Assembly (NCBI GenBank): GCA_021797355.1
Contig: JAJZZX010000004.1
Coordinates: forward strand, 62,001 to 126,000
DNA length: 64,000 nt
Source of the DNA: Thermoplasmata archaeon
GTDB lineage: Archaea > Thermoplasmatota > Thermoplasmata > Thermoplasmatales > Thermoplasmataceae
Direction: 5' to 3'
This document shows, in pieces, positions 17,481-26,843 of this stretch (position 1 is the first letter of the stretch; each line of letters starts with the position of its first letter). Below the pieces are notes generated by a model. It was not told the origin of the DNA. It ran no database searches and saw only the letters and a program-made list of their open reading frames with translations. A program made the translations under genes and the position numbers.

Positions 17481-19136
17481 ATGGTTGAATTCAAAGCTTC
17501 AAAGCTACTGGCTGGTGTTGAGTTCAAGAAAACAGATACTGCCGTCATTGTGGCGGGAACTCTGGCAACAGCCATAGGTATCTTCATGTACAATTTATTC
17601 AACAGCATATACTACATGATAATTGCAGGAATTGGTGCGAGCCTCATGTTCTACACAATAATGAGACCCATTCTGGAGAGAGATTCCGCCAAATCCGACA
17701 TAAATTCAAACATACCATACTTCATGACTGCCTTTGCCACACTTTCGGTCAGCGCTGCCAACAGGATAGACCTGCTTGACATACTTTCGAAAAAGGAAAA
17801 GCTGGGGAGGATAAGGCTGGAGATCGCAAGACTTGTGAACCTCGTCAAAAACTGGAAGCGCGGCCTTTCCGAGGCCGCCATGCTTATCTCCACTAAGGTT
17901 CCAAGTGAAGTTTTTGAGGATTTCCTTGCCAGATTTGGCCATGCCATAAACAGCGGGCAGGACTTCGAGGATTTTGTGAAGAACGAATCTGAAACTGTCA
18001 TGAACAACTTTGAAACCGCCTACATTTCCTCTCTATACACATTTGATCTTTACAAGGACATGTATGTGTCTTTGCTTCTTGCCTTCGCATTTATGATCAC
18101 ATTCATAATGATAATGCCTGTTCTCATAAGCATTAATGTTCTTTCGGTGTTGTCCCTCAGCCTAATCACCATAATTCTGGGGGAATCCATGCTTGTTTAT
18201 GGCATAAAGATAGTCCTTCCAAACGATCCCATATGGCATGACACCGGGATAAAGACTGAGCTCCAGCTCAAGATCAGAAGGGTCTTCATTTACGCATCCA
18301 TTGCTGCCGCTGTGATCTTCGCGACCCTATATGTTACAAGGTTCATATTCGAACTTCCATTCTATCTGGCCCTCGCCATGATAGTTACGCCTTTCTTCTT
18401 TCCCGGATATATAGGGTCCAAGGCTGAAAAAAAGGTGATGAAGAAGGATGAGATGTTTGGCAGCTTCATAAGGTCGCTAGCAGGTTCTGCGTCAGCACGT
18501 GGAAACATGGTAATTGAAGCGCTTAAATCAATCGTTCTGCACGATTTTGGCACTCTCACAAAAGATATCAGGAATCTCTACAACAGGCTTGCTTACAGGA
18601 TAAACAGCATACAGGCATGGAGGTACTTCAGCGCAGATACTGGGTCCCATCTCATAGAAGTATTTTCCGAGAGCTTTGTGGAATCCATAGACTTAGGAGC
18701 AGATGCCGCAAAGGCGGGAACTGTCGTGGCAGACAATTTTGACAGGGTGATAAGATTGAGAAAGCGGAGACATGCCTCTGTCAACAGCTATGTCGGCGTC
18801 ATCTATGGCATAACTGGAGGACTTGCCTTTTCGCTGGCCATATCATTCGGTGTGCTTGAAATCATAAACAAGGTCTTTGCAACCTTCAATGTATCCACAC
18901 TGGATTCCTATGGCATATTTGTCTCGCAACCTGCATCATCAATTCTCCTGATTGAGGTGTTCCTTGTTGCCATACTCCTGATACATTCGTTCATTGCAGG
19001 AACAGCGCTTAAATTTGCTGATGGAGGAAAGGTAGTGCATGGGCTTCATCATTTCGTCATAATGACGTGGATTGTTTCGCTCGTGATGTACGGAACTCTG
19101 TACCTGACCTCCATAATGCTAGGCGGAGCACTTTGA
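17481..19136 (+). CDS. flaJ: archaellum membrane platform protein FlaJ
   Basis: A 551-residue polytopic protein of the T2SF/TadC family. Two N-terminal helices (about 21-62), a cytoplasmic T2SF region, a central helix group (about 190-310), a second T2SF region (DEMFGSFIRSLAGSASARGN) and two or three C-terminal helices are visible. FlaJ is the membrane core on which FlaI acts. It begins 5 nt after flaI. A short inverted repeat directly after its stop may mark the end of the core operon. Confidence 0.96.
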   Translation: MVEFKASKLLAGVEFKKTDTAVIVAGTLATAIGIFMYNLFNSIYYMIIAGIGASLMFYTIMRPILERDSAKSDINSNIPYFMTAFATLSVSAANRIDLLDILSKKEKLGRIRLEIARLVNLVKNWKRGLSEAAMLISTKVPSEVFEDFLARFGHAINSGQDFEDFVKNESETVMNNFETAYISSLYTFDLYKDMYVSLLLAFAFMITFIMIMPVLISINVLSVLSLSLITIILGESMLVYGIKIVLPNDPIWHDTGIKTELQLKIRRVFIYASIAAAVIFATLYVTRFIFELPFYLALAMIVTPFFFPGYIGSKAEKKVMKKDEMFGSFIRSLAGSASARGNMVIEALKSIVLHDFGTLTKDIRNLYNRLAYRINSIQAWRYFSADTGSHLIEVFSESFVESIDLGADAAKAGTVVADNFDRVIRLRKRRHASVNSYVGVIYGITGGLAFSLAISFGVLEIINKVFATFNVSTLDSYGIFVSQPASSILLIEVFLVAILLIHSFIAGTALKFADGGKVVHGLHHFVIMTWIVSLVMYGTLYLTSIMLGGAL

Positions 19137-19140
19137 CCTG

Positions 19141-19157
19141 TGATTGTACGACAATCA
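19141..19157. repeat. inverted repeat between flaJ and the TPR gene
   Basis: TGATTGT and ACAATCA (7-nt perfect arms) flank ACG. The repeat starts 4 nt after the flaJ stop and is followed by the A/T-rich stretch TAATATAGAAAAATT. It could be a weak hairpin, a processing point, or an operator for an internal promoter serving the next gene. Confidence 0.35.
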
Positions 19158-19186
19158 TAATATAGAAAAATTGATGTACTGTGACA

Positions 19187-22100
19187 ATGGCGGATGGCGT
19201 CATACCAAAAAAGGCAGCTAAGATGCTTGACGAAACTCTTGAGACTGTTGCCGGCTCAGGAAACGCCACTCCCCTGGCGATCAAGCATGCGCTGGAAGAG
19301 GTGACAAGAACCCAGGGTATTGACCGTTCTGAAGTTTCGCAGGTTTTCGTCGCAAGACTCGCTGGAATGCTTTCCCAGATACCAAAGGAACAGTACGCTG
19401 ATGCAGTGTCCCTGATCTTCTTTCTTGTTGAATTGACTGATGGGGCTGGTATGGAAAGCCTCACGACGGATCTAATGGCGGGATGGGTGCCTGAACTTTC
19501 ATCGGAATCCTTGCGTGCCCTTGTCAAGATTATGCCTGCATCCAAAATCAGTGACAAAATCCTTGGCATTATTGAGATGCGGTCCATTGAATCTGGATTT
19601 CAGGATTCACTTATGATGAGATACGCTGATACCGGATTAGTCAGGAGAGATTTCATTGCCAGGTTCCCCTGGGGAAGCCTGGACCCGTCAGTGATAACAG
19701 ACATTATTGACCGATACCATCATACCCTGAAGCCTGAGGTTTTCTTCGAACTTTTTGATGAGATCTTCCGGACCAACAAAATGGCCTATGGGGCAGTTAT
19801 TACTTTTCTTGAGGCTAAGGCAAGTTCAGGAATCCCCGACCTTGAGAACTGGGTCTCACTCCTTGGAATTCAGGAGCCACTACCCCCTGATGACGCCTCG
19901 AGATACTCACGTGTTCTAGAGGCAGCGAAGCTGCCTGGCAAGGCCCTTGATCTGCTGAACAGTGCTCTGAAAGCTTTCCCATCTCACAGGGGTCTTCTCC
20001 GCAGGAAGGCCGAGATCCTTTATTCAAGCGGTTCTGCGATTGAAGCATATGAAATCCTCAAAGAACTGATCAAGGGCGGCGACAATGATGGGGAACTTGT
20101 TTCAATGGCCATGAATATTGCATATTCACAGTCTTTTCTTGACGAGTTTCTTGACCTTTGCAGGGAATTTCCAGAAATTGCACGAAAGAAACCGTTTTCA
20201 CAGATGAAGATAGATGCTGAACTACAGAAGTCCATGTTCGGTGAGGCTATCCGTGATATAGCCGAAAACCTGGCATCAAATCCAAGCGATGTTGATCTCC
20301 TTAAGATGAAGTTCAGGGCGCACCTTAAGCTCAACAACAGCAACGAAGCGTTCAACACTGCAATTGAAATCCTGAAATACAAACCAGGGGAAAGTGAAGT
20401 TCTTCAGTATGTCGTAAATTCCCTTTTCGACAGGGGCGAATTCTCACAGGTAATTTCCATACTGGAAAAGGATCAGGCAATGAAGAATGCAAATCTTCAT
20501 CTTCTCTTTTCTTCCCTAATTCAATCCGGCAGCTTCGTTGATGCCATCAACCTCATAAATGCATCCCCTGATCTTGCAATGAATCCAGCAGTGCTGGACG
20601 CAATATTCTTCTCTGTCAGGGATGAGGATACCCTTAAACGACTGGAAAGCTTTTCTATTCTTAACAGGGATAAGTCAGTTGCACTGAAATTCATCATAGG
20701 AAGGCTGAGGGGGCTTCCTATCAACTATGACCTCATTGATGCTGATTTCCTTGACAGGTACCCAGCCCAGTCCCTGCTGTACATACGGATATGGCGTAAT
20801 CTTTATGGAAACCTGCCAGTCCCTGATTTTGCTGCTGCCCTTCTGTCTAAGCCAGGAAACAGGAGTGTAAAAAATACTGTTGATCTTCTTTACCTGGCGA
20901 GATCTGGGAAGACGGGGGAAGACATCCTTGATTCTGCAAAATACCTCTTTCCTATCTCGGAGTCCTTCATCCTTGACGGAAAACTTGACAGGGCCGAGGC
21001 CGAGCTGCTCAGGACACCGAAGAGTGAGAAGGACCCCTTCTATCTTTACCTTATCGCCCTAATTGACTTCACCAGGGGTGATTTTGCCTCCGCCAGAAAG
21101 AATAATGATGCTGCATTGGAAAGAATGTTCAACTGTGATTTCCTTGTCCTTGGAATACAGATTTCCATGGCTTATGATGAGCCGAAGAAGGTAAGGGAAT
21201 ACAGTGAGAAACTTGTTGCAATGGGCCCAATGGAATCCCTGAACCTGGAAAGACTCCATGGTTTTGTGTCCAGGAACGGGCTCTGGAAGCTCTCCTCGGA
21301 ATTTGTCTCAATAATAGAGGCTGATTCTGCTGCCAATCCATGGGTGCTGCGGCTCAAGAGGGATTCGCTGATAGCCAGTCACGATTATGCCAAAGCTTCT
21401 GAGCAATCCCAGATGCTTTTCAGGACCAGGCAGTTCAGAAAGGTGGACATCGATACACATATTCTCATACTGAAAAAATCCGGCAAGGATGCTGAAATAA
21501 CTGGGTTCCTCCAGGATCTGGAAACGGACAGCAAGACGCCGGAAATAGAGATCATGCTTGGCAACCATCTTCATGATGCGGGAAAGCATCGTGATGCTGT
21601 GCTCCATTTCTCTGAAGCAGTTAGGTTAGGGGCAGATCCCTATACCCTCAGGAATTATATTGATTCCATGATTGAGGACGGCCAGATTCAGCAGGCACAG
21701 GAGATGGTAACCAGGACAGGCGACAAATTGCTCCAGATGAAGATCTACCAGAAAGAAAAAGCAATCCCGGCTGCACTGGATATGCTTCGAAAGCTGGATT
21801 TCAAGAAGCCTGAAGATGAGTTAGTTCTCAGGTACGCTGCCGACTACCTCTGGTACAACCGCGATGTCCGGGACTTACTTGTGAAGATCTATGCCGATGA
21901 GGGTTTTGTATGGCTGGGCAGGATAATCGCCACAAAGACCCTGGAGGATGGGGACAAGAAGCTTGCCCTTGAAATTGCAAGAAACATGAACAGGAATGAG
22001 CCTGGAAACCTGGAAATAGTGAGGCTTTATTCAGATCTTCTCGTCAGGTCAGGGGAGAGAACTGAAGCCATAGAGCTACTCATAAGGAGCATGCGCTTCT

Positions 22101-22882
22101 GCAAAGATTTTGAAGCCTGCCTTGACATGATCAACCTTCTCATGCGCCTGTACTACGAGGACCGGGATTACGATGCTATCAAGAAGTTCTATGAGACAAA
22201 TCCGAAGTACATTGACAGCAACAGCCTGCAGTACGTTATCAGGAGCTATATTGAAACTGACGATTTTGAGATGGCTGAGAAGATAATGAGCCGGTATGAG
22301 GGATCCCTCCTGAAAAAGGATGTGCATTCCGAGCTGATGGAAGACCTAAACGCCAGGAAAGAGTTCGCCCAGACGCTGCTATATGTGAGCAGGCTGCTGA
22401 AGGTAGAATACAAGGCCAGGAAGAAATTTGACAAAAAGGAGGCTTTTTACAAGGCTGACATACCAATAGAGAAGATTGAGGATGTTTTCGCGTTTCTTGA
22501 CAGCAGGGAATTCTACTTTGACGTCAATGAGGAGAAATATGAGGTACTTTCCAGGGATGTAATACAGAAGGCTGTGAAGAACTATCCGTTGAGCAGCATA
22601 AAGGACCTCACCATTGCAGTGATATTCAATAACCTGGATCGGCGCGACCCCATCATTGCAAGGAATTTATACATCTACATCCAGGACCAAATGGAAATAG
22701 CCAGGCACCCTCAGACTAAGAACGACGTGCTCCTTCGGCTTCTGAAAAGAGCAATAAAGAATAACGTGAAGCAGGAGCCTCTCAATGTTGCCTTCCATCT
22801 GCAGATTGGGATATCAGAAGCACTTGAGGTGATAACCCTTATGGAATATATATCAAGAATGAATGAGGAAAGTGGTATCTGA
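19187..22882 (+). CDS. very large TPR-like helical repeat protein
   Basis: A 1,231-residue cytoplasmic protein almost entirely of paired amphipathic helices, with no membrane segment. TPR-like units include ALDLLNSALKAFPSHRGLLR, AIRDIAENLASNPSDVDLL and AFNTAIEILKYKPGESEVL; the same A..ll...l...P.....l spacing recurs to about residue 1000. It would be a scaffold for protein-protein contacts. I start at ATG 19187, not GTG 19181. It follows flaJ by 50 nt on the same strand and precedes the M50 gene with no gap, so a link to archaellum assembly or to the membrane protease is possible but unproven. I cannot name the family. Confidence 0.75.
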   Translation: MADGVIPKKAAKMLDETLETVAGSGNATPLAIKHALEEVTRTQGIDRSEVSQVFVARLAGMLSQIPKEQYADAVSLIFFLVELTDGAGMESLTTDLMAGWVPELSSESLRALVKIMPASKISDKILGIIEMRSIESGFQDSLMMRYADTGLVRRDFIARFPWGSLDPSVITDIIDRYHHTLKPEVFFELFDEIFRTNKMAYGAVITFLEAKASSGIPDLENWVSLLGIQEPLPPDDASRYSRVLEAAKLPGKALDLLNSALKAFPSHRGLLRRKAEILYSSGSAIEAYEILKELIKGGDNDGELVSMAMNIAYSQSFLDEFLDLCREFPEIARKKPFSQMKIDAELQKSMFGEAIRDIAENLASNPSDVDLLKMKFRAHLKLNNSNEAFNTAIEILKYKPGESEVLQYVVNSLFDRGEFSQVISILEKDQAMKNANLHLLFSSLIQSGSFVDAINLINASPDLAMNPAVLDAIFFSVRDEDTLKRLESFSILNRDKSVALKFIIGRLRGLPINYDLIDADFLDRYPAQSLLYIRIWRNLYGNLPVPDFAAALLSKPGNRSVKNTVDLLYLARSGKTGEDILDSAKYLFPISESFILDGKLDRAEAELLRTPKSEKDPFYLYLIALIDFTRGDFASARKNNDAALERMFNCDFLVLGIQISMAYDEPKKVREYSEKLVAMGPMESLNLERLHGFVSRNGLWKLSSEFVSIIEADSAANPWVLRLKRDSLIASHDYAKASEQSQMLFRTRQFRKVDIDTHILILKKSGKDAEITGFLQDLETDSKTPEIEIMLGNHLHDAGKHRDAVLHFSEAVRLGADPYTLRNYIDSMIEDGQIQQAQEMVTRTGDKLLQMKIYQKEKAIPAALDMLRKLDFKKPEDELVLRYAADYLWYNRDVRDLLVKIYADEGFVWLGRIIATKTLEDGDKKLALEIARNMNRNEPGNLEIVRLYSDLLVRSGERTEAIELLIRSMRFCKDFEACLDMINLLMRLYYEDRDYDAIKKFYETNPKYIDSNSLQYVIRSYIETDDFEMAEKIMSRYEGSLLKKDVHSELMEDLNARKEFAQTLLYVSRLLKVEYKARKKFDKKEAFYKADIPIEKIEDVFAFLDSREFYFDVNEEKYEVLSRDVIQKAVKNYPLSSIKDLTIAVIFNNLDRRDPIIARNLYIYIQDQMEIARHPQTKNDVLLRLLKRAIKNNVKQEPLNVAFHLQIGISEALEVITLMEYISRMNEESGI

Positions 22883-23503
22883 TTGACATATTATGGATTT
22901 GGCAATTTAAGGAGAGAAACACAGGACATCCTAATAGCAGTACTTGTCCTGGGGATTGCATTTGCAATAGCTGGATTTTCAGATAACAGGTTCCATGAAA
23001 CGCTGCTTGGAGCACTGTTGACTGTTGTTGTGAGCCTGTTTGCTGTAGCCATTGCATTTCTTGGCCATGAGCTCTCCCACAGAAAAGTTGCCAGGGATTA
23101 TGGCGGATGGGCAGAGTTCAGGCTCTGGCCATTGGGAATACTTCTTGCCCTGATCACGTCATTCTTTGGGGTTATTCTGGCTGCTCCCGGCGCAGTGAAC
23201 ATTGCTGGAGTTTACGGGAATGAAAGAATAGGAAAAACTGCACTGGCGGGGCCAGGATTCAATCTGATAGCTGGTTTTGCTTTCCTGATTCTTTCCGCCG
23301 TTGGCATTTTTTTCAGTGCACTTGGTAGCATATTCCTGGAGATAAGCTACCTGAATTTCTACCTGGGCGCTTTCAACATGATTCCTTTCGGCCCGCTGGA
23401 CGGAGCTAAGGTAATGAGGTGGGATTTCCGTATCTTCGTTCTGGTATTTGCTGTCCTTATTTTCATGACCGTATTTGTAGGGATAGTGTTTCTGGGCCTA
23501 TGA
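22883..23503 (+). CDS. M50-family intramembrane metalloprotease (site-2 protease-like)
   Basis: A 206-residue protein with about six membrane helices. It has the zinc motif HELSH (62-66) in helix two and the partner motif NMIPFGPLDG near the C-terminus, whose Asp completes the site. These residues define the S2P/M50 group, which cuts transmembrane helices to release regulators or clear signal peptides. It starts with TTG, directly after the stop of the TPR gene, with GAGGAAAGTGG upstream; coupling is likely. There is no PDZ or CBS domain. The substrate is unknown; archaellum or surface protein quality control would fit the location. Confidence 0.85.
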   Translation: MTYYGFGNLRRETQDILIAVLVLGIAFAIAGFSDNRFHETLLGALLTVVVSLFAVAIAFLGHELSHRKVARDYGGWAEFRLWPLGILLALITSFFGVILAAPGAVNIAGVYGNERIGKTALAGPGFNLIAGFAFLILSAVGIFFSALGSIFLEISYLNFYLGAFNMIPFGPLDGAKVMRWDFRIFVLVFAVLIFMTVFVGIVFLGL

Positions 23504-23749
23504 GCTTGGCTTGAGAAAGAAAATGCTGTTCTTTCCAACCTCTATCCTGTAGGGAATTGAATATTCTGACACCCTGCCATCAATATCCAGGACAGCAGTC
23601 TTTGATCTCGAGAGGTGATTCCACAACGGTTCGGAGGGGCTTGCTATGATCCCAACGTAAAACGGGTCATCTGATGCAATGAAGAATTGCTTCGCGGAGT
23701 CGACAACCTTCTCATGATCCCTGCTGTAAATAACCCTGACATTTTCCAT
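23498..23749 (-). CDS. small conserved-looking protein of unknown function
   Basis: An 83-residue soluble protein (MENVRVIYSRDHEKVVDSAK ...). Predicted elements alternate helix and strand, with a hydrophobic centre (FYVGIIASPSEPLWNHL). Its stop overlaps the end of the M50 gene by 6 nt in convergent orientation. It has no cysteine clusters or membrane segment. I do not recognise a family. Coding is supported by the tight convergent packing and balanced composition, not by homology. Confidence 0.55.
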   Translation of the reverse strand: MENVRVIYSRDHEKVVDSAKQFFIASDDPFYVGIIASPSEPLWNHLSRSKTAVLDIDGRVSEYSIPYRIEVGKNSIFFLKPSS

Positions 23750-23882
23750 GGGGGTATATCTCTAACACAGGATTTACCTTTTTCCTGCATACCTACTGCA
23801 TCTCGCCGGCAAAGACAGGCACCAGTCGGGTCTGGATCAATATTAATATTACAAGGCAATAGGGGGAAGGAAACTGATCAAG

Positions 23883-24050
23883 ATGAGATACAAGGAAACA
23901 TGCACCTCCTGCGGTGTTGGCTTGGTTGAAACGGGCTATTCAATCTTTGAGTGCCCGTCATGTGGAGAGGAGCTTATCGGAAGATGCAAGGAATGCAGAG
24001 AGCATTCCACAGCGTACGTGTGCGAGCACTGTGGCTTCTCGGGCCCGTGA
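23883..24050 (+). CDS. small zinc-ribbon protein upstream of aEF1B
   Basis: A 55-residue protein with four CxxC pairs: CTSC (7-10), CPSC (24-27), CKEC (34-37) and CEHC (47-50), enough for two zinc sites. Archaea commonly place a zinc-ribbon protein of this size (HVO_2753/DUF1610 type, proposed RNA-binding) directly before the EF-1 beta gene, and that order is seen here with a 9-nt gap. The TATTAATATT element at 23841-23850 is a suitable TATA box, leaving a short leader. Confidence 0.85.
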   Translation: MRYKETCTSCGVGLVETGYSIFECPSCGEELIGRCKECREHSTAYVCEHCGFSGP

Positions 24051-24059
24051 GGTGCCAAC

Positions 24060-24326
24060 ATGGGTGACGTTGCAGTAGTTCTTAAGGTTCTTCCGGAAGA
24101 TACGGATATTCCAGTGGAGAAGCTGAAAGACCAGATCACATCCAGAATAAAGGGACTGTGTGAAGTCAACAAGGTTGACATAGAGGAGATAGGTTTCGGG
24201 CTGAAGGCCATAAAGTTCCAGGTCATAGTCCCTGATGAAGAAGGGAAGATCGACAGAGTGGAACAGGCCATATCTGGAATCGCAGGTGTTGGCCAGGTAG
24301 ATGCAGAGGATGTCACACTGGTCTGA
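24060..24326 (+). CDS. ef1b: translation elongation factor 1-beta (aEF1B)
   Basis: An 88-residue protein of the archaeal EF-1 beta family, the guanine nucleotide exchange factor for EF-1 alpha. The family pattern is clear: GDVAVVLKVLPEDTDIPVEK, VDIEEIGFGLKAIKFQVIVPD and the final VDAEDVTLV. GAGGTG lies 4 nt before the ATG. It is the usual length, and the zinc-ribbon gene immediately upstream is the common archaeal arrangement. Confidence 0.97.
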   Translation: MGDVAVVLKVLPEDTDIPVEKLKDQITSRIKGLCEVNKVDIEEIGFGLKAIKFQVIVPDEEGKIDRVEQAISGIAGVGQVDAEDVTLV

Positions 24327-24328
24327 AG

Positions 24329-25426
24329 ATGCCTCTGTCTCTTCTTCACAGCTTCCTGTTTGATATTTTCCTTGCACTTATTATTTTGATTTTCGCCGGC
24401 CTGACATTCATTGCTTCACATCGGGAAAAAGATGACCTGGTTTTCAGCAGATACCAGGGCAAGGCACTCTTTATTGTTCCCTGCCGGGGAAGGGATTTCA
24501 CTCTTGAGGAAAACCTCAGGGCAATAATCCAAAGCGTCGGGAACAGGTATGGTGTTGTCGCAGTGGTCGACTCCGAGGATGATGAGGCTGTCCCAGCCAT
24601 AAAATCAGCCGGGATGAAGTATATTGTGGCCTCTCCTGTCTGCACAAGGTGCAGCGGCAAAGTTAGGGCAGTGTATTCTGCACTAGTGGCTTTCCCTGGT
24701 TACCCGGTTTATGCCATAGCCGATTCTGATATCCTTCCTGCAACATCATGGGCTGAGGACCTTCTTTCCCCGTTCACCATGGAGGATACGGGCATTTCCA
24801 CAACTTTCCCCTACTTTTTCCCAAGAGGTGGATTCTGGTCTGTGGTAAAGCTTGTCTGGGGATTCGTCGGCCTAGGAATGATGGAATCAAGTGTCACGAG
24901 GTTTGGATGGGGCGGCTCGCTTGCTTTCCGTTCTTCTCTCCTTGACGGTTCCGGAAAAGACTTCTTTCTATCATATGTATCGGACGATGTTGCCCTGACA
25001 AAATTGTGCAAGTCCAAGGGATACAAGATAAGGTATGTCAGATCAGCAGCGCCTGTCATAAATTCTCCAGATGATTTCAGTACGTTCATGGAATGGGCAA
25101 ACAGGCAGACTGCCCTTTCAATTTACTCCACGCCATCGGTGTTCAGGTTTGGCGTCATCTTCTACGGCTCAACGGTGCTGATTGAGGCAGCATCAGTTGT
25201 CCTTTCGATCCTTGTCTTTCCGGCATTTGTGCTGCTGCTTGCCCCAGTCCTGATCACAGCCCTGAGAAATGTGCAGCGTGCCGGCAGGATGCCCGTTGCG
25301 GTCTTTCTAATCAGCCTGTTCATACCATTCCTGTATCTATACAACCTCATCCGGGCCAGGAAGATGTCTGAGATCCGATGGCGCGGAAGGACATACAGCC
25401 TTGGGAACGAAGACAAGCCGGCATGA
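24329..25426 (+). CDS. membrane glycosyltransferase family 2/21-like
   Basis: A 365-residue enzyme with an N-terminal membrane helix (about 8-29), a GT-A domain and two or three C-terminal helices (about 275-345). Motifs include IVPCRGRD at the nucleotide-sugar strand, ADSD (DxD, about 131-134), SDDVALTK (acidic catalytic pair) and WANRQTAL, a Q/RxxRW-like element. This arrangement resembles ceramide glucosyltransferase-type enzymes, which glucosylate a lipid on the cytoplasmic side. It starts 2 nt after the aEF1B stop. A glycolipid or lipid-carrier acceptor is likely; the sugar is unknown. Confidence 0.82.
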   Translation: MPLSLLHSFLFDIFLALIILIFAGLTFIASHREKDDLVFSRYQGKALFIVPCRGRDFTLEENLRAIIQSVGNRYGVVAVVDSEDDEAVPAIKSAGMKYIVASPVCTRCSGKVRAVYSALVAFPGYPVYAIADSDILPATSWAEDLLSPFTMEDTGISTTFPYFFPRGGFWSVVKLVWGFVGLGMMESSVTRFGWGGSLAFRSSLLDGSGKDFFLSYVSDDVALTKLCKSKGYKIRYVRSAAPVINSPDDFSTFMEWANRQTALSIYSTPSVFRFGVIFYGSTVLIEAASVVLSILVFPAFVLLLAPVLITALRNVQRAGRMPVAVFLISLFIPFLYLYNLIRARKMSEIRWRGRTYSLGNEDKPA

Positions 25427-25440
25427 AGTGTGATCAAAGG

Positions 25441-25448
25441 ATTATATA
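25441..25448 (+). promoter_or_regulatory. TATA box of the phosphosugar mutase gene
   Basis: ATTATATA is centred 25 nt before the ATG at 25470, predicting a leaderless transcript even though the preceding gene on the same strand ends only 43 nt upstream. Confidence 0.55.
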
Positions 25449-25469
25449 CGCTTTTCAGATAAGCAGATC

Positions 25470-26843
25470 ATGACAGCCCAGGGCAAAAGGCCACCTCTTT
25501 TCGGCACAAATGGCATACGCGGAATACCAAATGAGGATCTGACGGTTGAATTCTCCATGAAGATCGGGGCAGCCGCCGGCACCTACTTCAGCCAGGATAC
25601 GGTGGCAATGGGCAGAGACACGAGAAGCACTGGACCGATGATCTTCAACGCCGTCTCCTCTGGAATCATGGCTGCTGGAAAGAATGTGCTTGACCTCGGC
25701 GTCCTTCCAACTCCGGCAGTGCAGTATTACTGCAAAACTCATGCGGTTCCCGGTGTTGTGATTACTGCATCACATAACCCGCCGCAGTTCAACGGCATAA
25801 AGTGCATTGCTTCAGATGGCACTGAGCTTTCAAGGAGCGAGGAGGAGAAGATCGAGGATATTTACTACGAAAGCAGCTTCCGTTATTCCGGATGGGGGAA
25901 TGCTGGAAACCTCATAAGGGTGAATGATGCCATTGACATCTATCTTGATGGTGTAATGAAGCATGTTGACAAAGATGCCATCAGGGCTTACGGCTTCAGG
26001 GTTGCCGTTGATGCTGGGAACGGGGCGTCATATTTCTCTGCACCTGAGCTTCTTCGCAGGCTTGGATGCACTGTTGTTTCCCTGAACGCTTACCCGGATG
26101 GCCACTTCACCTCCAGGAATTCCGAGCCCAAGCCAGAAAACCTTATGGACCTGATTAATGTAGTCAGGAATGGAAAATTCAGCCTTGGAATCGCACATGA
26201 CGGTGACGCTGACAGGGCAGTTTTCGTGGATGAGAAAGGCAACTTCATAGACGGCGACACCATCCTCTCACTCATAGTAAGCAGTGTGACAAAGCCTGGA
26301 GACAGGGTAGTTACTCCCATAAGCAGTTCAGATGCAATTGACGAAATATGCAGGAAGAACGGTGCAGAGCTGATCAGAACAAGGGTGGGCGCGCCCATCG
26401 TTTCAAGGACCATGATAGAGATGGGGGCCAGGATTGGCGGTGAGGAGAATGGCGGCATAATATATGGGCCGCATCAGTACTGCAGGGACGGGGCAATGAC
26501 AGCCGGTCTCGTTCTTAATCTCATGGCATCCCGTGGAGAACGTATCAGTGAACTCATAAAGGATGTCCCTGAGTTCCACATTCACAAGCTTTCTGTTGAG
26601 AGGAAAGTCCCTTGGGAGCAGATTAGCGAATTTGTAAGGCAGTATGCCGGGAAAGCCAGAATTGAGACATCTGATGGGCTCAAGATATTCTTCGAGGATG
26701 GCTGGGTCCTCATGAGACCATCCGGAACTGAGCCGATCATAAGGATATATGGACAGTCAAGAACAGCCAAAAGGGCAGCAGAACTCGCCGAGGAATACAG
26801 ATCGCTAGTTGAGGGCATTCAGGATGGGGCTAGCGCCCTGTAG
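25470..26843 (+). CDS. glmM: phosphoglucosamine/phosphomannomutase
   Basis: A 457-residue alpha-D-phosphohexomutase with all four domains. TASHNP (phosphoserine Ser101), the metal loop DGDADR (about 240), the sugar-binding GGEENGG (about 327) and the C-terminal phosphate loop RPSGTEPIIRIY (about 412) are intact. It interconverts sugar 1- and 6-phosphates, feeding UDP-GlcNAc or GDP-mannose synthesis for glycans. The FGTNGIRG start resembles archaeal GlmM, but archaeal members often act on several hexoses, so the symbol is provisional. Its end overlaps the convergent next gene by 25 nt. Confidence 0.92.
   Translation: MTAQGKRPPLFGTNGIRGIPNEDLTVEFSMKIGAAAGTYFSQDTVAMGRDTRSTGPMIFNAVSSGIMAAGKNVLDLGVLPTPAVQYYCKTHAVPGVVITASHNPPQFNGIKCIASDGTELSRSEEEKIEDIYYESSFRYSGWGNAGNLIRVNDAIDIYLDGVMKHVDKDAIRAYGFRVAVDAGNGASYFSAPELLRRLGCTVVSLNAYPDGHFTSRNSEPKPENLMDLINVVRNGKFSLGIAHDGDADRAVFVDEKGNFIDGDTILSLIVSSVTKPGDRVVTPISSSDAIDEICRKNGAELIRTRVGAPIVSRTMIEMGARIGGEENGGIIYGPHQYCRDGAMTAGLVLNLMASRGERISELIKDVPEFHIHKLSVERKVPWEQISEFVRQYAGKARIETSDGLKIFFEDGWVLMRPSGTEPIIRIYGQSRTAKRAAELAEEYRSLVEGIQDGASAL

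Noticed and set aside
22883-23503. M50 gene as the archaellin signal peptidase FlaK/PibD
   Set aside because: HELSH and the LDG motif mark a zinc protease; FlaK is an aspartic protease with a GxGD motif, which is absent.
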